The notes beneath the pieces are model-generated. The model saw only the letters and a list, made by a program, of their open reading frames with translations, had not been told where the DNA came from and did not search any database. This document shows positions 10,153-20,880 of a stretch of 64,000 nucleotides of DNA, in pieces (position 1 is the first letter of the stretch; each line of letters starts with the position of its first letter). The position numbers were made by a program, and so were the translations under genes. Source of the DNA: Siphonodentalium dalli (taxonomy: Eukaryota > Mollusca > Scaphopoda > Gadilida > Siphonodentaliidae). The stretch is taken from the NCBI GenBank assembly GCA_032622095.1, contig CP136061.1, positions 96,409,345 to 96,473,344 on the forward strand, read 5' to 3'.

Positions 10153-10215
10153 TATAACACCTATTGCCAGCCTTGCATGTGTGGCATATTGAGAGCTATT
10201 TTCCCTCGACGGTGT
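9959..10215. repeat. (TA)n tracts with duplicated flank
   Basis: A block of about 55 bp (CACCTATTGCCAGCCTTGCA ... GAGAGCTATTTTCCCTCGA) occurs at 9990-10037 and again at 10159-10210. Between the copies lie the CGCATCCTGGTGCTGACGAG block and a (TA)n of about 77 bp (10074-10150). This is a tandem unit of about 170 bp in which the dinucleotide run has expanded. Confidence 0.85.
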
Positions 10216-10655
10216 CTTCTGAACAGTAAGCTTGAATATTGTATAAAAAACACCATCTTGGGAAAATAGTTCTCGCTATTCCACCAAGGCAGGCAATGGG
10301 AATATATACTATAGTCCCGTTGGGATAGATATCAAAATTCCGAAATCAGTCCAGATATACATGCATGTTCATGTTGATCAGAACATTCCCGACACAAATG
10401 GCAAAGTGTCCGTATGGTGGTATATGTGATTGTGGAATGACAGAGCATAATATGCACACACTTGACACCACTCTTATATACATATATATGAGATTCATGG
10501 AGGCATGAACTCGGTGTGAGCGTTCATTGCTTCTATATGCTCATTTCCAGTCGAAATATCCATGTATCGATCAAAATACAAGAAGCACATTGATGTGTCC
10601 TTCTACTTAGATTAAGCTTGAAAATCCGTCCCGATTTTCGCACATGTCGGGGTTA
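10216..10655. other. No gene seen
   Basis: Unremarkable AT-rich sequence with no repeat structure that I can resolve. Confidence 0.5.
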
Positions 10656-11037
10656 AAACCTGTGCCAACCTGTGCCAACAGAACGGCCCTGTGCCAATGC
10701 ATTTTCTTATATATGCGAGTCGACCATAGGTCGCCTCGCATATATAAGAGAATGCATTGGCTTAACACATATTAAAAATGATAAAATTGTTAAAGAATAT
10801 AGAAAAATATTATAAAAATTGTTTTTTTTTTAGGCCAATGCATTCTCTTATGGCCGACTCGCATATATAAGAGAATGCATTGGCACAGGGCATAACTGTA
10901 ACTATCACAATGTGGTCAATGAGCCGGTTCCAATGATATCCATATTAGTATGGTGTTATTGAGACAGACCGAAGATATTTTAGGCTGTTGAAGCTTTATT
11001 TGGGCGTTTTTGGCCGTTTTGTTGGGTAAAGGGTTAA
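10656..11037. mobile_element. TTAA MITE family A, left end damaged
   Basis: The right end (GGCCGTTTTGTTGGGTAAAGGGTTAA, ending at 11037) and the interior match the complete family A copies (17767, 18768, 24658, 26822). It carries two hairpin modules, at 10687-10761 and, with a deleted centre, 10833-10890. The expected left terminus TTAACCCTTTACCC is gone; only CCAACAGAACGG remains at 10675. TTAAAACCTGTGCCAACC lies on the left (10653-10670) and nearly the same 17-18 bp on the right from 11034, so the flanks are duplicated beyond TTAA. Confidence 0.75.
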
Positions 11038-11271
11038 ACCTGTGCCAACCTGGTCTATCCAAGATTGCGATGATCGTATCCACAACCTAACCACCTCGGC
11101 TACAGGGACATACTTAAAACGGAAGCCCTTCCACAGAGAGTTAGCAAGCGTAACTGTCTTCCTGTTTGGTCGAAAATAAAGTGTAATTCCACATACAGGC
11201 ATGTGACATGAGATTTCGTTTTAAGTTTCCTTTGAAGGCCGCGACTCTCATCACTCATACCACATCTGATC

Positions 11272-11355
11272 TTATCTTATCTTATCTTATATTATATTAT
11301 ATTATATTATATTATATTATATTATCTTATATTCTATTATATTATATTATCTTGT
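11272..11355. repeat. TTATC/TTATA pentanucleotide microsatellite
   Basis: CTTAT and ATTAT pentamers alternate in blocks, about 16 units, with scattered substitutions. No gene between 11038 and 11640. Confidence 0.9.
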
Positions 11356-11643
11356 AAATACCTCCTATATCAGGAGAACCGCCGATGGCCCGACGTTGGC
11401 ATACACACCCACACAGCTGTATAGACTTTTTGTTAGTATTGTTATTCTAGGGAGGGGTATTTGTTTTTTAGTAGGACTAGTACTTTTACATATATACATA
11501 CCCGGAGGAGTATTTTTACCACGCTTGCGAACCGTACTGGGACTCAACTCGATAGGCCTGAAATTTGATGTCTATACTTATACATACTGTTAAGCAGGTA
11601 ACTCTATCTACAACGTACTAGAAGGTTACACCCCGAAAGGAAG

Positions 11644-11697
11644 AATTTAGACAGGAATTTAGACAGGAATTTAGACAGGAATTTAGACAGGAATTTT
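11644..11697. repeat. 12-bp minisatellite
   Basis: AATTTAGACAGG repeated about four times. In the minus frame it gives repeated FLSK peptides with no biological meaning that I can support. Confidence 0.85.
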
Positions 11698-11734
11698 GCC
11701 ATTAGCCTGTGGATCGTTGCCATCATCAACAATA

Positions 11735-11815
11735 ACCCGCTGAAAATGACCATGACATGAATCTCTACTCCAGCTTTTTCTCGTAGAGACCACACTCCAC
11801 AAGTCAAAATATTGG
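11735..11815 (-). mobile_element. SINE central-domain fragment
   Basis: The minus strand carries the dispersed hairpin motif seen at 1380-1450 and 2365-2420: CTCTACGAG...GTAGAGATTCATG. Diverged, no tRNA head visible. Confidence 0.4.
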
Positions 11816-11920
11816 GAACTTTTTGATGTTGTGACAGGGAAGTTTATAACATTGAACAATCAGTGTAGATGACATATTTCTCAGTTAATATGTGTTCCCT
11901 AATAATGTATTTCATAGTAG

Positions 11921-11996
11921 GCCCTGTGCCAATGCATTCTCTTATATATGCGAGTCGACCATAGGTCGCCTCGCATATATAAGAGAATGCATTGGC
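11921..11996. repeat. Hairpin module, solitary copy
   Basis: CCCTGTGCCAATGCATTC at the left, AATGCATTGGCTTAACAC at the right, arms complementary except at the asymmetric centre (GTCGACCATAGGTCGCC). The AT-rich sequence after it (11997-12120) matches the interior of family A. Neither family A terminus was found, so this is a partial element. Confidence 0.8.
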
Positions 11997-12329
11997 TTAA
12001 CACATAATAAAAATGATAAAATTGTCAAAGAATGTAGAAAAATATTATAAAAATTTTAAAAAATGTAAGAAAAAATTATAAAATTGTTAAAGAATGTAAG
12101 AAAAAATGGTAAAAAGTGTTAAAAAAAGGACTTGAAATTGCATGATTCGATTGACATTGTGTTGGATATTGCTTTGCGTCGCTTACAATCGTGGAATTTC
12201 TCCCTGGTAATTCATTCAATGTTTATTGCGATAACGGCTCACCAAAGTCTTGTAAGCAATCTCGAGCTGGGTCCAACCTCTAATGTGAAGTCGATTACTG
12301 AGGAATAAGTGTTGATAAAGAAACACAAT

Positions 12330-12472
12330 CCCTGCATTGTTTGTTCAATGTTATAAAGTTGGCCCTGTGCCAATGCATTCTCTTATATATGCGAGTCGAC
12401 CTATGGTCGACTCGCATATATAAGAGAATGCATTGGCACAGGGCCCTGCATTGTTTGTTCAATGTTATAAAG
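12330..12472. mobile_element. Perfect 85-bp hairpin with 29-bp flanking duplication
   Basis: 12361-12445 is a perfect snapback: 41-bp arms around a 3-nt TAT loop, starting GGCCCTGTGCCAATGCATTC. It is bounded by two copies of the same 29-bp sequence (12330-12358 and 12444-12472, beginning CCCTGCATTG). The duplication is far longer than the 4-bp target duplication of TTAA transposons. Either the bare hairpin inserted with a long staggered cut, or a template switch copied the flank. Confidence 0.85.
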
Positions 12473-12500
12473 GTCCCCATCAGAAGGGCTCAGAACATCA

Positions 12501-12913
12501 AAACGTTCCCAGGTTTTGTACTGGTGACCCGCCATATCAAATCCAGTCGTAAGTCGGGATTTTTTTTACCCTGTGCCAATGCATTCTCTTATATATGCGA
12601 GTCGACCATAGGTCGCCTCACATATATAAGAGAATGCATTGGCCTAACAATTTTTTATCATTTTTTTTTAAATAAATGTTTCTGACAATTTTTAGGACAT
12701 AAAATAAAAAACCTGCAGGGAGCCCCACACATATATAGAAGCACATAGAAGAGTGTCGGCTGCTCATGTTTGTCTGGGGCTCTGTTTGGGTGAAATTATA
12801 AAATTGTTAAAGAATACAAGAACAAATTATTAAAATTGTAAAAAAATGTCGACTCGCATATATAAGAGAATGCATTGGCACAGGGTAAAAAACGTTCCCA
12901 GGTTTTGTACTGG
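12501..12913. mobile_element. Family C MITE, right end missing, with flank duplication
   Basis: The left end is GACCCGCCATATCAAATCC at 12525, then CAGTCGTAAGTCGGG and a hairpin module (12569-12643). The interior with GGGAGCCCCACAC and CTCATGTTTGTCTGGGGCTC matches the complete copy at 19678-20143. On the right only one arm of the second hairpin is left (12848-12885), and the right TIR is absent. Instead, the 24-bp flank at 12501-12524 (AACGTTCCCAGGTTTTGTAC...) is repeated at 12890-12913. Confidence 0.8.
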
Positions 12914-13125
12914 CAGAACATGATCTCAACAAATGTACAGTAATGCTCTAAATCATCGACTCCTTAACCATAGCAGAATTATGGGTATTTTCAGGATTTA
13001 GTGGTAAATATGGCTCGTTGCCATTCATCGGAAAGCTCTCAGCTCTCCATAATTCTGCTGTGGTTAAGGAGTTGATTATTTAGTGCATTACTGTAGCTTG
13101 GGTAGAGATTCATGGTATGATGTAA
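12890..13125 (+). mobile_element. SINE-like repeat split by a TA-flanked MITE
   Basis: TTTTGTACTGGCAGAACATG and GATCTCAAC before 12936, and GTAGAGATTCATGG after 13095, are the two halves of the dispersed SINE-like domain. The MITE at 12938-13093 separates them. Confidence 0.6.
12936..13095. mobile_element. Tc1/mariner-like MITE, 156 bp
   Basis: TA at 12936-12937 and 13094-13095 bracket inverted ends beginning CAGTAATGC. The arms, about 47 bp each, match with a few substitutions (through CCTTAACCATAGCAGAATTA and its complement). CAGT-type termini and TA duplication are typical of the Tc1/mariner superfamily. No transposase. Confidence 0.75.
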
Positions 13126-15726
13126 TGCATTGTAAGATTGTCAGGCAATTGTTCCCAGTGTGTGAGCATGACCTGAGCAGTATTTTTATGTCACTGAGTG
13201 CTCACAAGCCGCAAAGTACACGTGTAATATGCATAATTTGTGCAATGTGCAAGATGTAAAACTGAGACGTCATATACGCTAAGACCATTGCACGTGGAGC
13301 TTCGCAGTCCATTATTGCGAAATTCAATGAACATTTTAAGATTTTTGTCAGCGCTCACCCAATAAATAGTATAATCTGATTTAATATTCCCTGTTGGGTA
13401 CCGACGGTTCGTCCTATTGGATCACAAGTGATCAGATGGCATTTCAGCTGTCTGACGAATATCTTTTAATCTCTGTAACTAGTATCATCTGGGGATTGCC
13501 GCACATAGCTGATAACACCCGCAGGTGGGCTGTTTTATAACAATTCGCCGTGTTATGAGTCGCTCATTTCTACATGATTTTTCATAATTTCCCAAGACGA
13601 CAATGTCAACGGTTCTGTGCTGCTTCAAATTGTACCAAAGGATATTATAGCCTGAAAAGTTCGCAGTGCCTGGAATCAGGTATGCACACTATCTAACAAA
13701 TTATCAGCATCCCAGTGCGAATGAAGACCTCTCAGTCTTCCACATAAGTTTCGCAGTGTAATTTGTCATTTTTGGAAAAAAAGAGTTATACCCTAAATTG
13801 TCTAATCTCCGCCTTGATCACATTGATTGGATTATCCTATACAGCGAAGATGTCGTTTATATTGACTACCATGCACACACAGCTTCGCATTGAGTCTCGC
13901 ATTGCATAAACTACCTGGACTATATATACACCCAGTACACGTAGTACAACTTTATATACGGTTCCACTCCACATGTTGGCACTACTGTTGTCCCTACAAG
14001 CTCACCTTAGCTGTTAGGCTGTGTAATGCAGAATATATAACTATAACATTATATACCTTCGATTATGGTTCCCAGAAGGTTTCAGAGTTAAAAGGCGATG
14101 TTTCCACTCTTCAGGTGATTGGCCGGCTCGAGACTTCCAAATTATCATGCACGGTCAGCTCTATGCCCCAACACCGTAAGGTCGTCGGCACCAGAGACTG
14201 GTACAAACCACCATCTTGTTCATGGGTATGACGTGGTTTTAAATATAGCGTCGGTAGCATCCCCACAGGCGACCATGGACTAGAAATTGGCTATATGAGG
14301 CTACGTCGTTATACTATGCACGCCGCCATGAGACGAACAGAGCGTCGGAGCGTTATAGAGGCAGTGTCTAGTCCAAGGCAGCCAGCGCTCCCATATTATG
14401 AAGTCTAATATATAACTCAAGTCGGTTACTACGTCATAAGGTCACGACGTCGTATCCTGAAATCCTATCGTGGCGGTCTGTACTGGATCCTTCCTGTTTA
14501 AGCGTGACGTCGTGAAGAGGAACGGAACAGTGAGCGGAGGTGGATGGGCCAGGGACGAGACTAGCCAATCACTAACGAAGGAGCATCTCCGAAGTTACAG
14601 CATTCTCGATAAAAATGCTACTCCACAACACTACACATATCTGACTCTCTTCGAATATTTGACCCACATCGAATGAAGATCCCTCTTGGTGGTACTATAG
14701 TGATCCTCACTGGTCCATTTGTACTACTGTACGAATTACCCACAATGCTATGCATAGACACTAATAACGTCGTTCTCCCCAGGGGAATTTGATGTACAAT
14801 CGCATGTCAACTATTATTACACAAGCATTTGTCTTCCTGGTTGCTAATCGATACACACAATGATCAAAATCCCATTCTGGACGAGGAAAGATATTTGTTT
14901 TTCGTGTATCATCCGCGGAAATGATGTCTCGACTGTGATTTCACTTGACGTGATTTCATGCGTGATCATTTCGCTATTAAACAATGACATTAATATCAGC
15001 GCGGCATCAGACATTCGTTGATGGGAGGGTATATCGTACGTCCCATGTGGCAATTTGCGACTGGCTATAACCAGTAGAACTCATTATAGAAACTCCCAAC
15101 GAACGATCGTGGCGAGCAGAACATTGATATAGGCACACACATACGTTTGGTTTGGTGTATTGTGGTTTAGCTATAGTGGGGTCCCTTAGACCCAAAAGAA
15201 TCACGATATTGTGACTGTTGTGACTAAAGCATGAACTTTCAAGAGAAAGTCTGGTTTCCGTGGTAACGGCCTGAAATATTTGGGGAAAACATGAAAAAGG
15301 CTATTGTATGCAACCAATAAACCTAGTATTCGTAGAACTGATGAGAAGTAATGGTGCCATCAATGGTCCATCAAACAGACTTGTCCACTAGGATGGTCAT
15401 GGTCAATTGCTACGGTCAATTCCCGTTTGAACCACCGTGTCATATCACGACGTTGTCAGATTTGCAGGTGGAGGAAAGACCGCGCACATTGATATTTTCA
15501 CCGGGAGATCAGTTCACTGCACGTAGAAACCATAAAATCCCAGACGACAGCAACTGACAAACTTGATGTCTACTAACACCCTGACCTCTATCACACGTGA
15601 TGCACACATACATGTATACACACATCATAGACCTATAAACACAAAAGCTGATGACATAAGATAACACATACATAACAATAGTTAAACAACATCTGAGATA
15701 ACTTGCTCATAGTGAGCACAGAATAA
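13126..15726. other. 2.6 kb without a recognised feature
   Basis: The longest frame is 13890-14231 (+, 113 codons), with no recognisable domain, signal or repeat. Frames at 14470-14676 and 14844-15053 are similar. This is the least repetitive stretch of the left half, so if a host exon exists here it would be in this stretch, but I cannot support one from sequence alone. Confidence 0.4.
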
Positions 15727-15849
15727 TTAACTCTTTAACACAGATTTGAATTCAGTCAGAGAGTTTGCAAATATTGTGTCGTGTCTCAGTGAGTTCCAAA
15801 CATTTGGAGCATACGAATCCAATGCTCTATCGCCATAAGTTTTAAATTT
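15727..15849 (-). pseudogene. LINE reverse transcriptase, extreme C-terminus
   Basis: The minus strand from 15849 translates to TYGDRALDSYAPNVWNSL, then about 20 residues with SLTEFKSVLKS and a TAA stop at 15727-15729. The [YG]DRAF..AP.LWNSLP ... FK..LK block is the conserved end of CR1/L2-type LINE ORF2; compare GDRAFSVAGPKLWNLLP in the copy at 4114-5217. Upstream, the frame is lost in a stretch of A/T, so only the last 40 residues survive. The sequence from 15726 down to about 15560 would be its 3' UTR. Confidence 0.7.
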
Positions 15850-16521
15850 TTTATGGAATATCCATTAGAGCTTGTGTCTTTGACCTCAGATTCATTGGTG
15901 GAACATACTTGCTTAAAAGTTTATAAAAATATTGAGGTAATACAGGGAGAATGCTTGAACTGGATTCTGATTATGTGACTGCAATGGCTGAATACGATCC
16001 ATATTCTGCATCGAAATTCAAATATAAACGATGAAAACTCGAACAATATTCGTTACTGCGACTGCGAGCTAGAACTCATTGGACCCAACCTACTTTCAAA
16101 CTTTTAGTGTGCTAGTCCTTATATTTTCCGAAATGTAATGGCTGAAAGTGTCCAGTTTATTATAAATAATAATGAAAAATAATAGTAGAAGAGCGATTTC
16201 TCCGAAAAGAAACACTGGGCCGAAATCGCGACACCTTCGTTGTCAGTAGCCCTTTGATGCCTACATTCCTAGAGATTTCGCGTTCCTGCTGCCATTAGTT
16301 TCTGAGTGTTTCCAATGAAATAGAGAACGACCCAAATAGAAAAACAATATATTTCCTTGGTTACACCTTGGGAGTATAATTATAGATTGATCATAGTGTA
16401 TGTAATGAAATAGAATGATGGAAACTATATATGCCTGCCCATATTTGCCCTTTTCTTGCATTGTTCTAATGCTATTCAAATTAACGCATGTACGATTTGC
16501 TTCTAACAATGCCATCGTCCA
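15850..16521. other. No gene seen; probably decayed LINE in part
   Basis: The first part is likely upstream LINE sequence in reverse orientation, too damaged to translate. The minus frame at 16261-16515 has no domain. Confidence 0.4.
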
Positions 16522-16932
16522 TTAACCCTTCCAGGGCCAGGTCCGATTTTTCTATCAACCCATATACCCTGTGCCAATGCATTCTCTTATATATGCGAGT
16601 CGACCATAGGTCGCCTCGCATATATAAGAGAATGCATTGGCCTAACAATTTTTCATCATTTGTTATTATTTTTTACAATTTTTTACAATTTTAATAATTT
16701 TTTCTTATATTCTTTAACATACTTATTGTGTAGGTTTAGTGCCAGGGAATCTTACGTTTTTTCATGGGCATCAAAATTATTACTATGAATACTTGGTGAT
16801 AGTTTTGAGTTATAACATGCCCCTAAGGTTTTACCCAAACAAATCTATAAAAAAAATTTAAAACATTTTAGGGCCGATTTTACAGACCGTAAATTAGGGC
16901 CGATGAGATCGGCCCCTGGCACTGAAAATTAA
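16522..16932. mobile_element. TTAA MITE family B, about 411 bp
   Basis: The left end is TTAACCCTTCCAGGGCCAGG at 16522. The right end reads GGCCCCTGGCACTGAAAATTAA, finishing at 16932. The ends are imperfect inverted repeats sharing GCCAGG...CCGAT. A hairpin module sits at 16567-16643, followed by an A/T-rich centre. A second copy of GGGCCGAT at about 16871-16905 shows internal duplication. Same family as 22839-23078. Confidence 0.7.
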
Positions 16933-16940
16933 GAAATTAA

Positions 16941-17049
16941 TGTAGTGGGGGTGTTATTGGGTGATATGGCGATTCGGTCGTTGTGGTACATTGTGTAAAC
17001 CGAAAACGACAATAGCGCCATATCCCCCATTAACAGACACCCACTACAT
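16941..17049. mobile_element. Small foldback, 109 bp
   Basis: Arms TGTAGTGGGGGTGTTATTGG then GTGATATGGCG at the left, and CGCCATATCCCCCATTAACA then GACACCCACTACA at the right. It lies 8 bp beyond the end of family B. Could be an independent MITE. Confidence 0.65.
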
Positions 17050-17766
17050 GTACATTCATTGCTTTAATTTATATATCTTTTTGATTATTTATTCCTATAA
17101 AAAGCTGAGTGTATTCTTGTTTATTTTTTTTTAAATCGGCCGAGAATTTCATATTAGTACATGCGGCACATTACGTCAGCTCAATATAAGATGTTTAAGC
17201 ACTTAGTAACGATAACGTGATCGATATAAATAATTGGCTTCAGATATAACTACGGCTAAACTTTTAAAAGCACGCCCAATTATTTTGCTTATCGCTTTTA
17301 GTGATTAGGTCGGAGTAGGTCAACAATTTGTGACGTCGTGTTCGTGTTACGGTCTGCGTGTTATTTTGTTTGGGGGGGGGGGGTCTGTGTGTTGTTGGGA
17401 TTTAAAACGGGTGGCCCAATTGGCAGTAGACCAATCACCGCCCACGATTCAGTGTAACACGGACGGACTATGTCATTATTTTGATATGAAGTTGATATAT
17501 AATTAAGTTGATATATAATTACATGTTTTGCTCACGTATACATGCTCACATAAAGACATTACTTGATTCTTTGTACTACGATGCGTATGTCGCGATACGA
17601 TACATGTATCGTTTGAAAGTGTATCGCGGTACATATAATTCACGATGAATTGTTACAGTCCTAGCTGGCGACCAGATATTTAAAGCCTTGCCAGCTAGTT
17701 TTGTTTTATGCTTCAAAGTCGTTAGGTCCTGCTGATATTCCGACGTCGACTAGAAAGGCGACGCTG
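17050..17766. other. No gene; poly-G run
   Basis: A homopolymer G tract lies at about 17371-17381. No other feature recognised. Confidence 0.45.
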
Positions 17767-18018
17767 TTAACCCTTTACCCAACAGAACGGCCCTGTGCCA
17801 ATGCATTCTCTTATATATGCGAGTCGACCTATGGTCGACTCGCATATATAAGAGAATGCATTGGCACAGGGCATAACTGTAACCATCACAATGTGGTCAA
17901 TGAGCCGGTTCCAATGAAATCCATATTTGTATGGTTTTATTGAGACAGACCCAAGATAATTTAGGCTGTTGCAGCTTTATTTGGCCGTTTTTGGCCGGTT
18001 TGTTGGGTAAAGGGTTAA
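17767..18018. mobile_element. TTAA MITE family A, 252-bp single-hairpin form
   Basis: TTAACCCTTTACCCAACA at 17767 and its inverse ending at 18018. The hairpin at 17790-17872 is perfect (40-bp arms, TAT loop). The unique arm (ACAATGTGGTCAATGAGCCG, ..., TTTGGCCG) is the same as in the 387-bp copies. The central AT-rich segment and the other hairpin are deleted, consistent with recombination between the two hairpins. Confidence 0.88.
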
Positions 18019-18154
18019 CGATCAGTACTGAAATTGCCATTTTTTGCAGTGTTTGTCAAATTGAAATAATTCTAGAAACCACCATGATAAATATGGAATA
18101 TTAAAGAGCAAGCATATTTAAAATGTTTCAATAACGGCTGCACTGAAACTCCTG

Positions 18155-18410
18155 TTGATTAAACTCTCTACTCAACACATAATATTATTTCTACGAATAT
18201 TATGTAACCCAAAAAGACGCATTGACGTAATGAAAAATACAACTGTGAATACAATGTTTGGGTCCCAGACACTAAACAGCCATTTGCAAGACATGGAACA
18301 GAAAAGAGCGTTCCGTTGTAGTCTATCCCTGATATGGTAGCAATAAAGAGCGTTTGTCTGAATTCTGGCGAAACATTGTGAACGGCTGAAAAATGGCTGT
18401 GACTTTGGCA
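18155..18410 (+). repeat. Dispersed repeat family S, copy 2
   Basis: Matches 6690-6935 in reverse. It ends with CTGATATGGTAGCAATAAAG then AGCGTTT, a phrase also present inside element E (21420-21445 and 29335-29360). Confidence 0.6.
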
Positions 18411-18767
18411 GGAGTTTTTCAGAGCATATCAAGCCAGTATATCAATAATTCGTTTATTTATCGACCTATCGTTTCCGTCGTTCCAAATTTAGCAGAAACA
18501 AATTTGGAGGTTCGAATGAGCCATGTCCGTTTAATTAACGAGTACTCAACAATGACAAACCATGATATCTTATTATGATTTAATTAACACATTTGATTAA
18601 CGGTTTTAGGAACAATAACACTATTTAAAACACTGCAATTATAATAGTAGTCATTTTGAAATGTTTATTCTACGTTTCAATGTTATTTTTGTATCTATAA
18701 ATGCAACATTGAGATGAGAGGAGATGGTCGAATATGTATGTCGGAACTTCATACGTTCATCGCCTCA
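18411..18767. other. No gene seen
   Basis: AT-rich spacer with no resolved structure. Confidence 0.45.
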
Positions 18768-19154
18768 TTAACCCTTTACCCAACAAACCGGCCAAAACCG
18801 GCCAAATAAAGCTTCAACAGCCTAAAATATCTTCGGTCTGTCTCAATAGAACCATACAAATATGGATATCATTGGAACCGGCTCCTTGACCACATTGCGA
18901 TAGTTACAGTTATGCCATGTGCCAATGCATTCTCTTATATAGGTCGCCTCGCATATATAAGAGAATGCATTGGCCTAAAAAAAAATCTTTTTTTTAACAC
19001 TTTTTACCATTTTTTCTTACATTCTTTAACAATTTTATAATTTGTAATGTGTTAAGCCAATGCATTCTCTTATATATGCGAGGCGACCTATGGTCGACTC
19101 GCATATATAAGAGAATGCATTGGCACAGGGCCCTTCTGTTGGGTAAAGGGTTAA
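18768..19154. mobile_element. TTAA MITE family A, complete
   Basis: TTAACCCTTTACCCAACA at 18768 and its inverse, ending TTAA at 19154; 387 bp. Order: terminus, unique arm with GGCCAAATAAAGCTTCAACA, hairpin 1 with a deleted centre (18916-18974), AT-rich centre, hairpin 2 (19055-19130), terminus. Termini of the form TTAA/CCC...GGG/TTAA are typical of piggyBac-type elements. No transposase is present. Confidence 0.9.
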
Positions 19155-19677
19155 AGAGTAAACATTTTAATGCCGGGGTTCTAATTTTATGGACATCACA
19201 AACAATCCAGACATGTGAATCAAAGGTATCACAGAATAATTTATTATCTTCCAACAGATCATTTTCGGATAAAATATCGGTAATTTCTTGTTCATAAGTG
19301 AAAAATCTACATTTTCAGTCAACTATTGAGCAAAATCAATCGGTTGTTGAGGGATTTCACTTTCAGTTCTGAGTAAAATTTTACACAACTCGTTGAGTAG
19401 AAATATTTTTCTCAACGTTTTACTCAATGTTGCTAGGGGCCATAACTGCGCAGCTGTTTGGTACTTGTTGAGTAAAATCTTACTCAAAGATATTTAGAGT
19501 GTTCGTTTATTTCTGACAAACGATCAATATGGAGAGTTTTGACGGGAGTCACCTTGCGTTAAATTATTCCTTCAGATAATAGACTTGTCTTAATAATGAC
19601 AATTCTCCAAACAGCACGACAGCGGACATTTTATGACAAACATAGTAATGGCGCAGCAACCTCGCTGCGTTCTGCCA
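19155..19677. other. No gene; imperfect short repeats
   Basis: The words GAGTAAAATTTTAC and TTGAGTAAAAT recur around 19370-19490. No coding feature. Confidence 0.4.
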
Positions 19678-20143
19678 ATATGCGACCCGCCATATCAAAT
19701 CCAAGTCGTAAGTCGGGATTTTTTTTACCCTGTGCCAATGCATTCTCTAAAATATGCGAGTCGACCATAGGTCGCCTCGCATATATAAGAGAATGCATTG
19801 GCCTAACAATTTTTTATCATTTTGTTTAAATAAATGTTTCTTACAATTTTTAGGACATAAAATAAAAAACATCCATTACCATGCAGGGAGCCCCACCCGT
19901 ATATAGAAGCATATAGAAGAGTGTCGTCTGCTCATGTTTGTCTGGGGCTCTGTATGGGTGAAATTATAAAAATGTTAAAGAATACAAGAAAAAATTATTA
20001 AAAGTGTAAAAAATTGTTAGGCCAGTGCATTCTCTTATATATGCGAGGCGACCTATGGTCGACTCGCATATATAAGAGAATGCATTGGCACAGGATAAAA
20101 AAAATCCCGACTTACGACTGGATTTGATATGGCGGGTCACATA
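19678..20143. mobile_element. MITE family C, complete
   Basis: Ends ATATGCGACCCGCCATATCA and the inverse TGATATGGCGGGTCACATAT (right end near 20143; one base differs). The inverted ends extend through AAGTCGGGATTTTTTT to CCCTGTGCC. Two hairpin modules (19728-19803 and 20021-20094) flank a centre with GGGAGCCCCACCC. The target duplication is not clear. The termini differ completely from families A and B although the hairpin is the same. Confidence 0.85.
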
Positions 20144-20730
20144 TCATAACTGCGCCAACAGGGCCGTCATCACAGGCGCACTGGAATATTCCAGGAAGTT
20201 ACAGTCGCCGTTTGGTGTTGCTCTTCAAAAGAATGTAACGGCCGTTCGTATTTACCTATAATTCAGTCACAGATGGTGGGTTACGTATCTACATCATGTA
20301 ATTGAAATGGTGACATCATTGATATCGGATGCTTCGGGCCATGCACGCTTTGGACGACTTTCAATGCGAATGAAATTGCCGATGTGTATCAATACGCACT
20401 GCTCGTGGGTCGCGTGAAAGGATGAAGATAATTATAATCCGAAAGATAGTTGTTTTGGTTGCCAGCATATGAGGCTGTGTCAATAGTAGGGGAATATCAT
20501 ATTCAAATCTAATGAAAACTAATCGATTGGATGCGGGAACTCAGGGATACATTTGTCGGTAGATAGATAAACGTCGTGTTCATATTCTCATGTACAACGT
20601 CAATAAAGGTCACGTGAACTTTTCTTTTGTCTCTTTAATTCTGCTGACGATTCATTAATGTTTTGAGTTACTAAAATAATTTGTCTAAAATCAATAGAAC
20701 ATCAAGTGCATTTGGCGCACGGAGCAATTA
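20144..20730. other. No gene seen
   Basis: Moderately AT-rich unique-looking sequence; no domain or repeat recognised. Confidence 0.45.
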
Positions 20731-20880
20731 TCTATATAAAAGAATAGATATGTGTCTGTCTGTCTGTCCATGTATCTGTCTGTCCGGATTGTTTACCCTG
20801 ACTACTGGTCCGATTTCAACCAAATTTGGTATGTTGACTCGGGGTACCCGATCGGAGGTTATAAAGACTGTACAGGGGCT
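20731..20880 (+). mobile_element. Helitron-like 5' end
   Basis: Starts TCTATATAAAAGAATAGATA after an A, then GTGTCTGTCTGTCTGTCC and the phrase CCGATTTCAACCAAATTTGG. A TC start, a TATATAAAAG leader and a TCTG-rich stretch are typical of invertebrate non-autonomous Helitrons. The 3' end is not present; a TTAA MITE follows at 20881. Confidence 0.4.

Noticed and set aside
9922-10269. Frames with YIYIYI runs
   Set aside because: Translation of the (TA)n tract.
11041-11110. Possible tRNA on the minus strand (GTAGCCGAGGTGGTTAGG then GGTTGGCAC)
   Set aside because: The A-box part resembles a Ser/Leu tRNA, but the T-arm consensus is broken and the acceptor stem does not pair. At most a decayed SINE head.
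13890-14231. 113-codon frame as a host gene
   Set aside because: No domain, no splice or promoter evidence, and this length is expected by chance in a window this size.
18768-19154. Telomere-like TTAACCC/GGGTTAA words
   Set aside because: They occur singly as inverted transposon termini, not as tandem telomeric repeats.
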